DNA of 64,000 bases from Prochlorococcus sp. RS04. GTDB taxonomy: Bacteria; Cyanobacteriota; Cyanobacteriia; PCC-6307; Cyanobiaceae. Positions 45,236 to 56,327 of this stretch are shown here, one piece after another. Below the pieces are notes generated by a model. It saw only the letters and a program-made list of their open reading frames with translations, was not told where the DNA came from and ran no database searches. The translations under genes and the position numbers were made by a program. Where the stretch lies: the NCBI RefSeq assembly GCF_001989455.1, contig NZ_CP018346.1:992001-1056000 (forward strand), given 5' to 3'. Each line of letters opens with the position of its first letter. Position 1 is the stretch's first letter.

Positions 45236-47311
45236 TTGGCACGCGACTTTCCCCTAGAACGAGTAAGGAACATAGGTATAGCCGCTCATATTGATGCAGG
45301 TAAGACAACAACAACTGAAAGAATTTTATTTTATTCAGGTGTAGTTCATAAAATAGGAGAGGTTCATGATGGTGCTGCAGTAACAGATTGGATGGATCAA
45401 GAAAGAGAAAGAGGAATAACTATTACTGCGGCTGCAATATCTACTAGTTGGCAAGATCATAGGATTAATATTATTGATACTCCTGGACACGTTGACTTTA
45501 CTATTGAAGTTGAAAGATCAATGCGTGTCTTGGATGGAGTCATAGCTGTATTTTGCGCAGTTGGTGGAGTTCAGCCTCAATCCGAAACGGTTTGGCGTCA
45601 AGCGGATAGATACTCTGTTCCAAGAATGGTTTTTGTTAATAAAATGGACAGAACTGGTGCGGATTTTTTAAAGGTTAATAAGCAAATTAAAGATCGACTA
45701 AAGGCAAATGCACTTCCAATCCAGTTACCTATTGGTGCTGAAGGTGATCTTACAGGCATTATTGATTTAGTAGCCAACAAAGCATATCTTTACAAAAACG
45801 ATTTAGGTACTGATATTGAAGAAGCACCAATCCCATCTGACATGGAGGACGAAGCTTCTGAATGGAGATTAAAGTTAATGGAAAGTGTTGCAGAAAATGA
45901 TGAAGAGTTAATAGAAATATTTCTCGAAACCGGAGAATTATCTGAAGAGCAACTTAAAAAAGGTATTAGAGAAGGAGTTTTAAAACATGGATTGGTTCCA
46001 GTATTATGCGGTTCAGCTTTTAAAAATAAAGGTGTCCAACTTGTATTAGACGCTGTAGTTGATTACTTGCCAGCTCCAGTTGATGTGAAACCAATACAAG
46101 GTGTTTTGCCAAGTGGCAAAGAAGACGTTAGACCTTCAGATGATAATGCTCCTTTCAGTGCATTAGCATTCAAAGTGATGTCAGATCCCTATGGGAAATT
46201 AACTTTTGTAAGAATGTATTCAGGTGTTCTTTCAAAGGGAAGTTACGTAATGAATTCTACTAAGGATGCTAAAGAGAGAATTTCTAGATTAGTGATTCTT
46301 AAGGCTGATGAAAGAGAGGAGGTTGATGAATTGAGGGCTGGGGATTTAGGTGCTGTATTAGGCCTGAAGAACACAACAACTGGTGACACTTTGTGTAACA
46401 CAGAAGATCCAATAGTTTTGGAGACATTGTTTATCCCTGAACCTGTTATCTCTGTAGCTGTTGAGCCAAAAACTAAAGGCGATATGGAAAAATTATCAAA
46501 AGCATTAACTGCTTTGTCTGAAGAGGATCCAACATTCAGGGTAAGTACAGATCCTGAGACAAATCAAACTGTTATTGCAGGTATGGGTGAGTTACACTTA
46601 GAAATCCTTGTTGATAGGATGTTAAGGGAATTTAAAGTTGAAGCAAATATAGGAGCTCCACAAGTTTCATATAGAGAAACTATTAGGTCTAGTTCTAAAG
46701 GTGAAGGTAAATATGCAAGACAGACTGGAGGTAAAGGTCAATATGGTCATGTGATTATTGAAATGGAACCTGCTGAAGTTGGTAAAGGTTTCGAATTTGT
46801 AAACAAAATTGTTGGTGGAGCTGTACCAAAAGAGTATATTGGACCTGCATCTAATGGAATGAAAGAGACCTGTGAATCTGGTGTTCTTGCCGGTTATCCA
46901 CTCATTGATGTAAAAGTAACACTAGTCGATGGTTCATTCCACGATGTAGACTCATCTGAAATGGCCTTCAAAATTGCAGGTTCCATGGCTTTTAAAGACG
47001 GGGTTAAAAAATGCAATCCTGTCCTTTTAGAGCCTATGATGAAAGTTGAGGTTGAAAGCCCTGACGATTTTCTTGGATCTGTAATTGGTGATCTCTCTTC
47101 CAGAAGAGGTCAAGTAGAAGGACAATCTGTTGACGATGGATTGTCTAAGGTACAGGCCAAAGTGCCCTTAGCCGAAATGTTCGGTTATGCCACTCAACTC
47201 CGATCAATGACTCAAGGTCGGGGTATATTTTCGATGGAGTTCGCAAATTATGAAGAAGTTCCTCGTAATGTTGCTGAAGCTATCATTTCCAAGAATCAGG
47301 GCAACTCCTGA
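45236..47311 (+). CDS. fusA: Elongation factor G
   Basis: EF-G catalyses GTP-dependent ribosomal translocation and, with RRF, ribosome recycling. The 691-residue product starts with TTG ([21 protein letters not shown]). It has the G1 motif [10 protein letters not shown] at residues 17-26, G3 DTPGHVDF around residues 83-90, and G4 NKMD. Domain IV and V sequences such as GSMAFKDG are complete. It is 45 bp from tuf. Confidence 0.99.
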   Translation: MARDFPLERVRNIGIAAHIDAGKTTTTERILFYSGVVHKIGEVHDGAAVTDWMDQERERGITITAAAISTSWQDHRINIIDTPGHVDFTIEVERSMRVLDGVIAVFCAVGGVQPQSETVWRQADRYSVPRMVFVNKMDRTGADFLKVNKQIKDRLKANALPIQLPIGAEGDLTGIIDLVANKAYLYKNDLGTDIEEAPIPSDMEDEASEWRLKLMESVAENDEELIEIFLETGELSEEQLKKGIREGVLKHGLVPVLCGSAFKNKGVQLVLDAVVDYLPAPVDVKPIQGVLPSGKEDVRPSDDNAPFSALAFKVMSDPYGKLTFVRMYSGVLSKGSYVMNSTKDAKERISRLVILKADEREEVDELRAGDLGAVLGLKNTTTGDTLCNTEDPIVLETLFIPEPVISVAVEPKTKGDMEKLSKALTALSEEDPTFRVSTDPETNQTVIAGMGELHLEILVDRMLREFKVEANIGAPQVSYRETIRSSSKGEGKYARQTGGKGQYGHVIIEMEPAEVGKGFEFVNKIVGGAVPKEYIGPASNGMKETCESGVLAGYPLIDVKVTLVDGSFHDVDSSEMAFKIAGSMAFKDGVKKCNPVLLEPMMKVEVESPDDFLGSVIGDLSSRRGQVEGQSVDDGLSKVQAKVPLAEMFGYATQLRSMTQGRGIFSMEFANYEEVPRNVAEAIISKNQGNS

Positions 47312-47356
47312 TCTCTAAACTAAAAAACTCTTAAACCCTCGATTCTTTAATTCAAA

Positions 47357-48556
47357 ATGGCTCGCGAGAAGTTCGAAAGAAACAAACCACATGTCAACAT
47401 AGGTACTATTGGCCATGTTGATCATGGAAAAACAACACTAACAGCTGCTATTACAAATGTATTAGCCAAAAAAGGTCAAGCACAAGCTCAAGACTATGGA
47501 GACATTGATGGTGCTCCTGAAGAAAGAGAGCGTGGCATTACCATTAATACAGCTCATGTTGAATATGAAACTGAAGGCAGACATTATGCTCATGTCGATT
47601 GCCCAGGACATGCTGATTATGTGAAAAACATGATCACAGGGGCCGCCCAGATGGATGGAGCTATTCTAGTTTGTGCAGCTACAGATGGTCCTATGGCTCA
47701 AACTAAAGAGCATATTCTTTTAGCTAAACAGGTTGGAGTTCCGGCTCTTGTAGTTGCTCTTAATAAATGCGATATGGTCGATGATGAAGAAATTATTGAA
47801 CTTGTCGAAATGGAAATTAGGGAACTGTTAGATAGTTATGACTTCCCCGGAGATGACATTCCTATAGTTCAAGTTTCAGGTTTAAAAGCACTCGAAGGCG
47901 ATTCTACTTGGGAATCAAAGATTGAAGAATTAATGAAAGCAGTTGATGCTAGCATCCCTGAGCCAGAAAGAGAAGTTGATAAACCATTCTTGATGGCAGT
48001 TGAAGACGTTTTCTCGATTACTGGTAGAGGAACTGTTGCTACTGGAAGAATTGAGAGAGGTAAAGTTAAGGTTGGAGAAGAAGTAGAAATAGTTGGAATA
48101 AGAGATACAAGAATAACAACTGTTACTGGAGTTGAAATGTTCCGAAAACTTCTTGACGAAGGTATGGCTGGCGATAATGTTGGTTTACTTTTACGGGGTG
48201 TACAAAAAGAAGATATTGAGAGAGGAATGGTTCTTGTGAAGAAAGGATCTATTACCCCGCATACTCAGTTTGAAGGGGAAGTTTATGTTCTCAAAAAAGA
48301 AGAGGGTGGAAGACATACTCCTTTCTTTGCAGGATATAGACCACAGTTCTACATCAGAACAACTGATGTGACAGGTCAAATAACTGCATTTACTTCAGAT
48401 GATGGCTCTAATGTTGAAATGGTTATGCCAGGAGACCGAATTAAGATGACTGGAGAATTAATTTGTCCAGTAGCTATTGAACAAGGCATGCGATTCGCTA
48501 TACGTGAAGGCGGACGTACTATCGGTGCTGGGGTTGTTTCTAAAATACTCAAATAA
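47357..48556 (+). CDS. tuf: Elongation factor Tu
   Basis: EF-Tu delivers aminoacyl-tRNA to the ribosome. The 399-residue product has the P-loop GHVDHGKT at residues 19-26, [20 protein letters not shown] around residues 81-100 and NKCD for G4, and the three domains are complete. This is the only tuf copy in the window. It is followed by a 10-bp perfect hairpin and then rpsJ, the order seen in many cyanobacteria. Confidence 0.99.
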   Translation: MAREKFERNKPHVNIGTIGHVDHGKTTLTAAITNVLAKKGQAQAQDYGDIDGAPEERERGITINTAHVEYETEGRHYAHVDCPGHADYVKNMITGAAQMDGAILVCAATDGPMAQTKEHILLAKQVGVPALVVALNKCDMVDDEEIIELVEMEIRELLDSYDFPGDDIPIVQVSGLKALEGDSTWESKIEELMKAVDASIPEPEREVDKPFLMAVEDVFSITGRGTVATGRIERGKVKVGEEVEIVGIRDTRITTVTGVEMFRKLLDEGMAGDNVGLLLRGVQKEDIERGMVLVKKGSITPHTQFEGEVYVLKKEEGGRHTPFFAGYRPQFYIRTTDVTGQITAFTSDDGSNVEMVMPGDRIKMTGELICPVAIEQGMRFAIREGGRTIGAGVVSKILK

Positions 48557-48609
48557 TAAATTTTAATTTTAGAAACTTAACCTCAATCATCTAATATAGG
48601 TTTATGGAC

Positions 48610-48635
48610 AAGGGTCATTTTAATCAATGACCCTT
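48610..48635 (+). other. Perfect 10-bp hairpin between tuf and rpsJ
   Basis: AAGGGTCATT (48610-48619) pairs with AATGACCCTT (48626-48635) around a 6-nt loop. It begins 53 bp after the tuf stop and ends 21 bp before the rpsJ start. The following sequence AACTTGAAG is not a T-tract, so if it terminates it is weak. It may adjust the tuf to rpsJ transcript ratio or act as an rpsJ leader element. Confidence 0.6.
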
Positions 48636-48656
48636 AACTTGAAGTTATTTGAAACT

Positions 48657-48977
48657 ATGACTGCATCAATTGCACAACAAAAAATAAGAATAAGGCTCAA
48701 AGCATTTGATAGAAGAATGCTTGATCTATCTTGCGACAAAATAATCCAAACTGCTGATACTACTTCTGCCTCAGCAATAGGTCCAATACCTTTACCTACA
48801 AAAAGGAAAATTTATTGTGTCCTAAGATCACCACATGTTGATAAAGATTCTAGAGAGCATTTTGAAACAAGAACACATCGAAGAATAATAGATATCTACA
48901 ATCCTTCTGCAAAAACTATTGATGCTTTAATGAAACTAGATCTCCCTAGTGGTGTAGATATAGAAGTTAAACTTTAA
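48657..48977 (+). CDS. rpsJ: 30S ribosomal protein S10
   Basis: S10 is a small-subunit head protein and also NusE, part of antitermination complexes. The start is placed at 48657, giving [20 protein letters not shown] and a 106-residue product, the usual size. An upstream in-frame ATG at 48627 would start inside the hairpin. The signatures [25 protein letters not shown] and [12 protein letters not shown] are present. In most bacteria S10 starts the rplC operon; here it ends the str operon. Confidence 0.97.
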   Translation: MTASIAQQKIRIRLKAFDRRMLDLSCDKIIQTADTTSASAIGPIPLPTKRKIYCVLRSPHVDKDSREHFETRTHRRIIDIYNPSAKTIDALMKLDLPSGVDIEVKL

Positions 48978-49033
48978 CAAATCCCGAAACCGACCTAAAT
49001 TGATTAATATAAATAATATTAGATGAGGTTTAA

Positions 49034-49690
49034 ATGGGAGAACTCTCAGTAAGGGAATTACCTCTATTTCCTTTGCCAGAGGTAGTCCTTTTTCCTCAAG
49101 AAGTATTGCCTTTACATATTTTTGAATCGAGATATAGGATTATGCTCCAATCCGTTCTTGAAAGTGATTCTATGTTTGGAGTGATTAAGTGGGATCCAAC
49201 CACTAAAAGTATGGCTAATGTTGGATGTTGTGCACAAATTTTAAAACATCAAACTGCAGAGGATGGGAGAAGTAATATTATCACTCTCGGCCAACAAAGA
49301 TTTCAAGTTTTAGAAATTACCCGTTCGACGCCATTTTGTTCTGCGATGGTTAGTTGGATTAGTGATAATAATATTGATGATTTGCAAAAATTAGATTCTT
49401 TAAAAGATTCAGTAAAAGAAGCACTTAGTGATGTTATTAATTTAACGAGTAAGTTAACTAATACTAAGAAAAATTTACCTGATAAATTACCTGACAACCC
49501 AATGGATTTATCATTTTGGATAGGAGCTCATTTGGGCGGCCCTGTTGCGGAAGAACAGCAAAGACTCCTTGAGGAGAGAAATACTTTTACTCGTTTGCAA
49601 AGAGAATATGAAATGCTTGATCATACAAGAAAACAACTTGCAGCAAGAACAGCATTGAAAGAGAGTTTTCCTGATATAAAAGAAAATTAA
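49034..49690 (+). CDS. Lon N-terminal (LAN/PUA-like) substrate-binding domain protein
   Basis: The 218-residue protein begins with the Lon N-terminal domain motif LPLFPLPEVVLFPQEVLPLHIFESRYR at residues 9-35, broken here by Leu-Pro pairs, but has no AAA ATPase or Lon serine protease domain. It therefore resembles stand-alone LonN (LON-SB) proteins of unknown role, possibly substrate adaptors. A helical C-terminal part follows. Its stop codon directly abuts the next ATG at 49691, implying coupling to the quinone methyltransferase gene. Confidence 0.85.
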   Translation: MGELSVRELPLFPLPEVVLFPQEVLPLHIFESRYRIMLQSVLESDSMFGVIKWDPTTKSMANVGCCAQILKHQTAEDGRSNIITLGQQRFQVLEITRSTPFCSAMVSWISDNNIDDLQKLDSLKDSVKEALSDVINLTSKLTNTKKNLPDKLPDNPMDLSFWIGAHLGGPVAEEQQRLLEERNTFTRLQREYEMLDHTRKQLAARTALKESFPDIKEN

Positions 49691-50626
49691 ATGTTTGAAT
49701 TATTATTCCCTTTTTTTTTAATAGTTTTATTCATTCTAGTCCTAACTATTATTTGGAGAAATAATGCTAGAAAATATATTTCTACTAGTACAGTAGCTTC
49801 TGCATATGATGCTTGGACCAAGGATAAATTACTTGAGAGATTATGGGGAGAACATATACATTTGGGTTTTTATCCTTCAGGGGTAAAAAATATTGATTTT
49901 AGGAAGGCTAAAGTTCAGTTTGTTCACGAATTAGTCAAATGGAGTGGTTTAGATAAATTACCACAGGGATCCAGAATACTTGATGTAGGTTGTGGAATAG
50001 GGGGAAGTTCTAGGATTCTTGCAGAATATTATGGGTTTAATGTTACTGGCATTACAATTAGTCCGGCTCAAGTTAAAAGAGCACGAGAACTTACTCCTTA
50101 TGGGCTAAATTGCACCTTCCAAGTTATGGATGCTTTGGATTTGAAATTTGAAGATGGATCATTTGATGCCGTCTGGAGTGTTGAAGCTGGTGCACACATG
50201 AATGATAAAACTAGGTTTGCAGATGAATTACTTAGAACTCTAAGACCTGGAGGTTATTTAGCTTTGGCTGATTGGAACTCAAGAGACCTTGGGGCATACC
50301 CTCCATCATTTTTTGAAAAGTTAGTTCTTAAACAATTACTTGAACAATGGGTACATCCGAATTTTATTAGCATTAATGAATTTAGTAACATTCTTAGAAC
50401 CAACGAAAATAGTTCAGGAAGAGTTATTTCTGAAAATTGGAATTCCTATACAAATCCTTCATGGTACGACTCCATTATTGAAGGAATTAGAAGGCCCTTT
50501 GTAATTTTGTCACTTGGTCCATTTGCGATAGTTAAGTCGATTAGAGAGATTCCAACAATACTTCTCATGAATTGGGCATTTAGAAAAGGTTTAATGGAGT
50601 TTGGAGTTTATAAATGTAGAGGATAA
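49691..50626 (+). CDS. MPBQ/MSBQ methyltransferase (tocopherol/plastoquinone pathway)
   Basis: This SAM-dependent enzyme methylates 2-methyl-6-phytyl- or solanyl-benzoquinone on the way to tocopherol and plastoquinone. The 311-residue product has an N-terminal membrane helix (residues 4-22), the SAM motif ILDVGCGIGGSSR around residues 96-108, and GYLALADWNSRDLGAYPPSF around residues 195-214. The C-terminal KSIREIPTILLMNWAF is close to what is recalled for Synechocystis Sll0418. That similarity is from memory, and a gamma-tocopherol methyltransferase role cannot be fully excluded. Confidence 0.82.
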   Translation: MFELLFPFFLIVLFILVLTIIWRNNARKYISTSTVASAYDAWTKDKLLERLWGEHIHLGFYPSGVKNIDFRKAKVQFVHELVKWSGLDKLPQGSRILDVGCGIGGSSRILAEYYGFNVTGITISPAQVKRARELTPYGLNCTFQVMDALDLKFEDGSFDAVWSVEAGAHMNDKTRFADELLRTLRPGGYLALADWNSRDLGAYPPSFFEKLVLKQLLEQWVHPNFISINEFSNILRTNENSSGRVISENWNSYTNPSWYDSIIEGIRRPFVILSLGPFAIVKSIREIPTILLMNWAFRKGLMEFGVYKCRG

Positions 50627-50627
50627 A

Positions 50628-51473
50628 TTAATTTAGTTCAACATTTTCAGAAAAATAATTTCCAAAATCTACAAAATTCTTGCAAAGTGGCTTTAACTTA
50701 TTTTTTAATTCAAGAAAATGTTTAATGTTATTTTGATTATTGATTTCTAAATCAATATAAATTATGTATTCGCCTAATTCTCTTTTTGAAGGTCTCGATT
50801 CAATTTTACTCATATTAAATCCAAAATCTGCAATATAATTTATAGCTTTTAGTAGAGCACCAGGTTTATTTGAGATTAATGAGAAAGCAAAACTGGCAAT
50901 ATTAGCTAAATTTGAATTTGATTCCCTGCTCAATAAAACAAATCTAGTGCAATTACCTGGAACATCATTAATAGGAAAGGCTAATTCTTTAAGTCCCTCG
51001 ATTTTAATTAACGATTTTGAACCGATAGCAGCTCTGAATTTACTCCCCTTGATCATATTGACAGCTTCTGATGTTGAATTTGTCGGGAGAGGAATTGCAT
51101 TTGGAAGATTCTCAGATAACCATTCTGAACATTGAGCTAATGCTTGGGGATGAGATAAAACTTCTGAAATTTTTGAAAGTTCTCCATCACTAATTAATGC
51201 ATGTTTTATAGGTAAAACAATTGCTTTATTTATAAAAATTTCAGGAAATTTCCAAAGGGCATCTAGAGTAGCTGTAACTCCCCCTTCTACAGAATTTTCT
51301 ATAGGGACTACAGCAGCATCACAATTGTTGCACGCTATTGATTTAATGACCGAATGTAACCCATTACATGGTACAAATATAGGTGTCTGAAAATTGGCAA
51401 GCTTTGATAATATATGGGCTGCTTTTTCTGCGTATGTTCCTTGAGGACCTAAATATGCAACTTGTTTGCGCAT
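50628..51473 (-). CDS. pheA: Prephenate dehydratase
   Basis: PheA converts prephenate to phenylpyruvate for phenylalanine synthesis. The 281-residue product has the start QVAYLGPQGTYAEKAAHIL, the PENSVEGGVTATLD motif around residues 64-76 (here PIENSVEGG), and GNCTRFVLLSRE with the catalytic Thr. A C-terminal ACT domain (FSLISNKPGALLKAINYIADFG, with the GALL motif) and ESRPSKRELGEY provide feedback inhibition by phenylalanine in the family. There is no chorismate mutase domain. It is convergent with the quinone methyltransferase gene. Confidence 0.96.
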   Translation of the reverse strand: MRKQVAYLGPQGTYAEKAAHILSKLANFQTPIFVPCNGLHSVIKSIACNNCDAAVVPIENSVEGGVTATLDALWKFPEIFINKAIVLPIKHALISDGELSKISEVLSHPQALAQCSEWLSENLPNAIPLPTNSTSEAVNMIKGSKFRAAIGSKSLIKIEGLKELAFPINDVPGNCTRFVLLSRESNSNLANIASFAFSLISNKPGALLKAINYIADFGFNMSKIESRPSKRELGEYIIYIDLEINNQNNIKHFLELKNKLKPLCKNFVDFGNYFSENVELN

Positions 51474-51525
51474 GATTAATTTTAAAAAAAAAAGAGATCA
51501 AATAAGCATTGGAGGAATATAGAAA

Positions 51526-52044
51526 ATGCTATTGTCTTTTGATGCTAAACAGAAACTCAAGCTTTCTGTAACACGTAATAAAGAATATCTTTCTAAATAT
51601 CTTTTGGAAGAAGAAAGAGTTGTTGGAGCAATGCTTGACTCCAAAAAATTAGTATCAGAAGGAGTAGGTAGATATAAGTATACAGTAACAAGTTTTAAGG
51701 TTTTTCAATTAGATATTAACCCTGTTGTCTCAATTGCAGTAGAAAATAAAGATGGAATTTTAAAAATGAGTGCCCTCGAAAGCACATTGGATGGTTTAGG
51801 CATGATAGATGATTTTAATCTTATTTTAAAAGCGAATTTGGAAGCAACTGATATAGGTTTAGAAGGTGAGGCACTTCTTGGAGTATCTGTAAGTCAACCC
51901 CCTCTTCTGAAGCTCATACCAAAGAAAATTTTGGAATCTACTGGTCATTCGGTATTAAATGGGATTCTTTTGGGTATAAAGTCAAGAGTTCAACAGCAAC
52001 TCGTAAAAGATTTTTTAGATTGGTGTGAATTAAATAAGATTTGA
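51526..52044 (+). CDS. DUF1997 family protein
   Basis: The 172-residue protein matches the cyanobacterial/plastid DUF1997 family in size and in features such as [24 protein letters not shown], split by an Asp, and [14 protein letters not shown] around residues 65-78. The function is unknown. It ends in an amphipathic helix ([14 protein letters not shown]). No membrane segment is evident. It overlaps the convergent rnhB stop by 15 bp. Confidence 0.78.
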   Translation: MLLSFDAKQKLKLSVTRNKEYLSKYLLEEERVVGAMLDSKKLVSEGVGRYKYTVTSFKVFQLDINPVVSIAVENKDGILKMSALESTLDGLGMIDDFNLILKANLEATDIGLEGEALLGVSVSQPPLLKLIPKKILESTGHSVLNGILLGIKSRVQQQLVKDFLDWCELNKI

Positions 52045-52647
52045 TTTCTTTAAAAAACTTTTCCTATGAAGTTCATTTATTCCATTTTTTTTGATTAATG
52101 AAAGATGCTCTCTGGTTCCATAACCTTTATTTTTAAATATCATGTATCCTGAGTATTTTTTTTCTAACCTCTCCATTAGATCGTCGCGATAAACTTTGGC
52201 AACTATGCTTGCTGAAGCTATCGAGATAAACTTTGAGTCTCCTGATACTATGTTTTTCTGCATTCCGTCCCATGGCCTTAATAATAAGGGACCATCAATT
52301 ATTAATTCAGATGGCTTTTCTTTTAATTTTTTTAAAGCCCTTATCATTGAAAGTTCTGTCGCAACTCTGATACCTAACTTATCTATTTCTTTGGCCGAAG
52401 ATTGCCCAATTCCATAATCTGAAGAGAGTAATAAAATTTTTGGTAAAAGTAATTTTCTTCTTTTGGGAGTTAGTTTTTTACTATCTGTCACTCCAAATTG
52501 TTTTAAGATAGATATATTTTTTTCATTTAATACTACAGCTGCTGCAAAAACCGGACCAAAAATTGCTCCCCTTCCAACTTCATCTATTCCAACTTCGAAA
52601 ACTTTATTCAATGCTTGCTGAAGATCTTCTTCTTTTTTTTCTTGCAT
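52030..52647 (-). CDS. rnhB: Ribonuclease HII
   Basis: RNase HII removes ribonucleotides from DNA and RNA primers. The 205-residue product has the motif [19 protein letters not shown] at residues 20-38 with the catalytic Asp22 and Glu23, and later aspartates in IIDGP and in [11 protein letters not shown]. The Gly before Ala-Ile (GRGAIFGP) fits the family's GRGPLAGP. It overlaps the 3' end of rne by 44 bp, so its start codon lies in the rne reading region. Its first 17 residues are Glu/Lys/Gln-rich. Confidence 0.95.
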   Translation of the reverse strand: MQEKKEEDLQQALNKVFEVGIDEVGRGAIFGPVFAAAVVLNEKNISILKQFGVTDSKKLTPKRRKLLLPKILLLSSDYGIGQSSAKEIDKLGIRVATELSMIRALKKLKEKPSELIIDGPLLLRPWDGMQKNIVSGDSKFISIASASIVAKVYRDDLMERLEKKYSGYMIFKNKGYGTREHLSLIKKNGINELHRKSFLKKSNLI

Positions 52648-54436
52648 TGTTTAGCTCATCTATAAGTTCAATTTCATCCTTTTTATCTGTAAATACAACT
52701 TCATTATTATCTTTAGTTTTATTTGTTGATTGATCTTTAGAATTTACATTTGCTTCAATTTTAATTTGAATGTTTTCTTCTCCCAATTTTGAGATTTTTT
52801 TAATTTGTTTTGTTTTTGTTTTTGTTTTTTTATTATCTAAGGATTTTTCCGTTTCTTTATTACTTTCTTTTAAACGCACAAAATTATTGCTGGTGAGATA
52901 TTCTTTACCTAACTTTATAAGTGGATTAATACCTAATTGACTGAAAACAATTTTTTCTTCATTTGTAAGATCAACTGTGATTGTATTTTTTTCTTTTGAA
53001 TTTGATTGGTTAAAATTATCATTTTCATTATCATTTTCTTTTTTATTAGAAGCATTCTTTTTACTTAGGTCTTTGGAGTTAATTAATTCCTTATCAATTA
53101 TTTTTTCCTGCTCATCAGTTGATTGAGAAGTATCTGAATCTAGAGATTTTATATTGTTTGATTGATTCGACTGATTTTCAACATTTTTAATTTTTAAGTT
53201 AGAAATTTCGTGATTTAATATATTTTCTACATGTCCGGTACCATCGCATGTAGAACATTTTTGACCGAATAATTCATATATATTTTGACCTTGTCTTTTT
53301 CTGGTTAACTCTACTAAGCCTAATTCAGTAAGCTGAGCTATTTGAGGCCTAGCAGAATCATCTTTTATTGCTGAGGTAAAATGCTCAAGTAACTGAAATT
53401 GATCTCTTCTAGATTCCATATCGATAAAATCTATTACTATAACTCCACCAATATTTCTTAATTTCATTTGCCTTGAGATTTCAACTGCTGCTTCGCAGTT
53501 TGTCCACAAAACAGTTTGTCTTGAATTTGCGGATCTTGTAAATGATCCAGAGTTTACATCGATTACTGTTAAAGCTTCAGTAGGTTCGATAATGATATAA
53601 CCTCCCGAAGGAAGATCTACTCTCGGCTGGAGAGCTTTTTGAATTGTTTTCTTAATTTCGTACTTTTCGAAGATATGTTGATTTAAATTGTTATCGTGAA
53701 ATTCAATCTCTATATCAGATTCATAATTTTTTAAAAACTCTTTTGCCCTTGCAACTGAAAAATTACTATCAATAATTATGCTTTTAGTTGTTCCTTTAAT
53801 ATGATCTCTTAAGATCTTAAGAGAGAAATCATCATCTCTTTTTATTAAATTTGGTGGATTAGAAGCTTCTGAAACTTTTAGTATATTTTCCCATTGTTGA
53901 ATTAATTGTTCTAAATCTTCAATAAGAAGTTCTTCTTTTATTTTTTCAGCTTCAGTTCTAAATAACAAGCCTGTGGTGGGTGGTTTTATTAAAACTCCAA
54001 GAGCTTTTAAACGGCTTCTTTCTGTTTCTGTATTTATTTTCCTTGAAATATTTACTCCTTGACCATAAGGTTGTAATATCAAGTATTTCCCTGGGATTGA
54101 AATACTTCCCGTTAGTCTGGGGCCTTTAGATCCTGTGGGTTCCTTTATGACCTGTACTAAAACTTTTTGTTTTGGTTCTAGTAATTCAGTTATTCCAAAT
54201 GTCCCTTTTTTAAGTCTTAGTGGACCTAAATCTGAAACATGGATGAATCCATTTTTCTCGCTTTCACCAATATTTATAAAAGCTGCATCAATGCCAGGGA
54301 GAACATTTTCAACTGTTCCTAAAAAAATATCGCCAATTTGATATTGACCTTGTGCGACGATTAATTCATCAACTCGATCATCTGTGAGTAGTGCTGCTAT
54401 TCGAGCCTGCTCAGCGATGATAATTTGCTGAGACAT
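52604..54436 (-). CDS. rne: Ribonuclease E/G
   Basis: RNase E is the main endonuclease for mRNA turnover. The 610-residue product has an S1 domain near residues 30-110 ([23 protein letters not shown]), catalytic aspartates in TVIDVNSGS and [13 protein letters not shown], and the zinc-link CSTCDGTG around residues 385-393. The C-terminal part is a low-complexity Asn/Lys/Ser region and ends in [11 protein letters not shown]. Cyanobacterial RNase E is known for a short Arg-rich tail that binds PNPase, and this fits. The gene overlaps rnhB. Confidence 0.96.
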   Translation of the reverse strand: MSQQIIIAEQARIAALLTDDRVDELIVAQGQYQIGDIFLGTVENVLPGIDAAFINIGESEKNGFIHVSDLGPLRLKKGTFGITELLEPKQKVLVQVIKEPTGSKGPRLTGSISIPGKYLILQPYGQGVNISRKINTETERSRLKALGVLIKPPTTGLLFRTEAEKIKEELLIEDLEQLIQQWENILKVSEASNPPNLIKRDDDFSLKILRDHIKGTTKSIIIDSNFSVARAKEFLKNYESDIEIEFHDNNLNQHIFEKYEIKKTIQKALQPRVDLPSGGYIIIEPTEALTVIDVNSGSFTRSANSRQTVLWTNCEAAVEISRQMKLRNIGGVIVIDFIDMESRRDQFQLLEHFTSAIKDDSARPQIAQLTELGLVELTRKRQGQNIYELFGQKCSTCDGTGHVENILNHEISNLKIKNVENQSNQSNNIKSLDSDTSQSTDEQEKIIDKELINSKDLSKKNASNKKENDNENDNFNQSNSKEKNTITVDLTNEEKIVFSQLGINPLIKLGKEYLTSNNFVRLKESNKETEKSLDNKKTKTKTKQIKKISKLGEENIQIKIEANVNSKDQSTNKTKDNNEVVFTDKKDEIELIDELNNARKKRRRSSASIE

Positions 54437-54732
54437 ATAATTGATTCTGAATGATTTGGATTTTGAAAATCGTCTAAACTAAACAATTAAATTTTCTTTT
54501 ATTAAAGCAAGTTTTTTATAGCTTTTATTTTTTACTTTTTAAAATTAATAAAGTTAATAGTGATTGAATTCTGCTATCTATAGAGCTTTAAACGATTTTT
54601 AAACTAATTGAAATTGAATTCATAGCTATGACTATATCTGAAATTAATCATAACTAGAATAATATTAACATCTAATCACCATTAAAGCACGTTGATACAT
54701 TATTCTAATATTGGTGAAATTTTTTATCTAAA
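54437..54732. promoter_or_regulatory. Divergent upstream region of rne and dapL
   Basis: This 296-bp region has no gene. The rne-proximal half is very T/A-rich (on the plus strand TTTTTTATAGC and TTATTTTTTACTTTTT), which on the rne mRNA gives A-rich leader segments. On the dapL side, a -35-like TTGATA at 54692-54697 has no convincing -10 partner. A long rne leader used for RNase E autoregulation is known in other bacteria and may apply. Confidence 0.35.
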
Positions 54733-55959
54733 GTGGTCCAAGTAAACGAAAATTATTTAAAACTCAAAGCAGGCTATTTATTTCCTGAAATTGCTAAAAG
54801 GGTAAAAATATATTCTCAATCAAATAAGAATGCTGAAATTATTAAGCTTGGTATTGGAGATGTTACAGAACCATTACCGAGAGCATGTATAGAAGCTATG
54901 GGTAAAGCTTTAGATGAAATGGGAACAATAGATGGTTTTAGAGGATATGGACCAGAACAAGGCTATTCATGGCTCAGAGAAAAAATATCTGAGCATGATT
55001 TTATTTCAAGAGGCTGTCAAATTTCACCTGAAGAAATCTTTGTTTCTGATGGTTCTAAATGCGATAGTAGCAATATTTTAGATATTCTTGGCAAAGATAA
55101 TTCAATTGCAGTAACAGATCCTGTTTACCCAGTTTATGTAGATAGTAACGTTATGACTGGCAGAACTGGAGATTCTCTGGAAAATGGTACTTATCAAGGA
55201 TTGACATATCTTGCAATAAACGAGGGGAATAACTTTTTGCCAGAACTGCCTGAAAAAAAAGTTGATATTTTGTATCTTTGTTTTCCTAATAATCCGACTG
55301 GAGCAACGATTAATAAAGCAGAATTGAAAAAATGGGTTGACTATGCTCTTCAAAACAAATCCCTAATACTTTTTGATGCAGCTTATGAAGCATTTATTCA
55401 AGATAATGATATTCCACATTCAATATATGAGATTGAGGGAGCAAAGGATTGTGCTATTGAATTTAGATCTTTTTCAAAGAATGCAGGATTCACTGGAGTT
55501 AGATGTGCTTTTACAGTAATTCCTAAAAATCTTAAAGGTTTGAGCTCAACAAATGAGGAAATAGAATTATGGCCTCTTTGGAATAGGCGACAATCTACAA
55601 AGTTCAATGGAGTAAGTTATGTGGTTCAGAAAGGAGCAGAAGCTGTTTATTCTCTTGAAGGGAAGAAACAGGTGAGAGATTTAATTGATTTTTATATGGA
55701 AAATGCAAAAATAATGAAAAATAAACTTCAGAATTCAGGATATAAAGTTTACGGTGGGGACAATGCTCCTTATATCTGGATTAAAGTTCCAGATCAAATG
55801 ACATCTTGGGACTTTTTTGATTTCCTTCTCCAAAAAGTTAGTGTAGTGGGAACACCTGGGAGCGGATTTGGATTAGCAGGAGAGGGTTATTTTCGCTTGT
55901 CAGCATTTAACTCACGATCAAACGTCCTTGATGCAATGGAAAGAATAATTAATATATAA
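54733..55959 (+). CDS. dapL: LL-diaminopimelate aminotransferase
   Basis: DapL converts tetrahydrodipicolinate directly to LL-diaminopimelate with glutamate, a plant and cyanobacterial route to lysine and peptidoglycan. The 408-residue product starts with GTG ([22 protein letters not shown]). It has the PLP-binding Lys in [16 protein letters not shown] around residues 246-261, and [15 protein letters not shown] around residue 180. Length is normal for DapL. clpS follows after 32 bp. Confidence 0.96.
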   Translation: MVQVNENYLKLKAGYLFPEIAKRVKIYSQSNKNAEIIKLGIGDVTEPLPRACIEAMGKALDEMGTIDGFRGYGPEQGYSWLREKISEHDFISRGCQISPEEIFVSDGSKCDSSNILDILGKDNSIAVTDPVYPVYVDSNVMTGRTGDSLENGTYQGLTYLAINEGNNFLPELPEKKVDILYLCFPNNPTGATINKAELKKWVDYALQNKSLILFDAAYEAFIQDNDIPHSIYEIEGAKDCAIEFRSFSKNAGFTGVRCAFTVIPKNLKGLSSTNEEIELWPLWNRRQSTKFNGVSYVVQKGAEAVYSLEGKKQVRDLIDFYMENAKIMKNKLQNSGYKVYGGDNAPYIWIKVPDQMTSWDFFDFLLQKVSVVGTPGSGFGLAGEGYFRLSAFNSRSNVLDAMERIINI

Positions 55960-55991
55960 TTACAAGTACAACTTAAACTCTAATAAATTTA

Positions 55992-56309
55992 ATGCTTCCT
56001 TTAAAGTTAGAACAAAGTGTAAATAATAATTCAGTAGTGATTGAAAAGAAACCTGCTGAATTAAAAAATAAATCTCCAAAATATAAGGTTTTACTTCATA
56101 ATGACCCAGTTAATTCAATGGAGTATGTCACTATTTCACTCCGAGAAGTAGTGCCGCAATTAAGTGAACAAGATGCTTTAGCTATAATGCTTGAGGCACA
56201 TAATACTGGTGTGGGTTTAGTAATTGTTTGTGATTTAGAGCCAGCAGAATTCTACTCAGAATCATTAAAATCTAAAGGAATTTCTAGTTCAATTGAGAAA
56301 GAGGATTAA
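55992..56309 (+). CDS. clpS: ATP-dependent Clp protease adaptor ClpS
   Basis: ClpS binds N-degron substrates and hands them to ClpAP or ClpCP. The 105-residue product has KVLLHNDPVNSMEYV around residues 32-46 with the Asn-Asp substrate pocket, and AHNTGVGLVIVCDLEPAEFY near residues 76-95 containing the family His. The first 27 residues are a variable extension. It is 15 bp from a convergent gene with a small hairpin between them. Confidence 0.92.
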   Translation: MLPLKLEQSVNNNSVVIEKKPAELKNKSPKYKVLLHNDPVNSMEYVTISLREVVPQLSEQDALAIMLEAHNTGVGLVIVCDLEPAEFYSESLKSKGISSSIEKED

Positions 56310-56327
56310 TAACCGTTACAGTTATTA
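56307..56327. terminator. Possible weak bidirectional terminator
   Basis: TAATAAC (56307-56313) and GTTATTA (56321-56327) are inverted around a 7-nt loop, between convergent clpS and the radical SAM gene. The following TTTAG is only a short T-tract. AT-rich stems of this kind occur by chance in such DNA. Confidence 0.25.
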
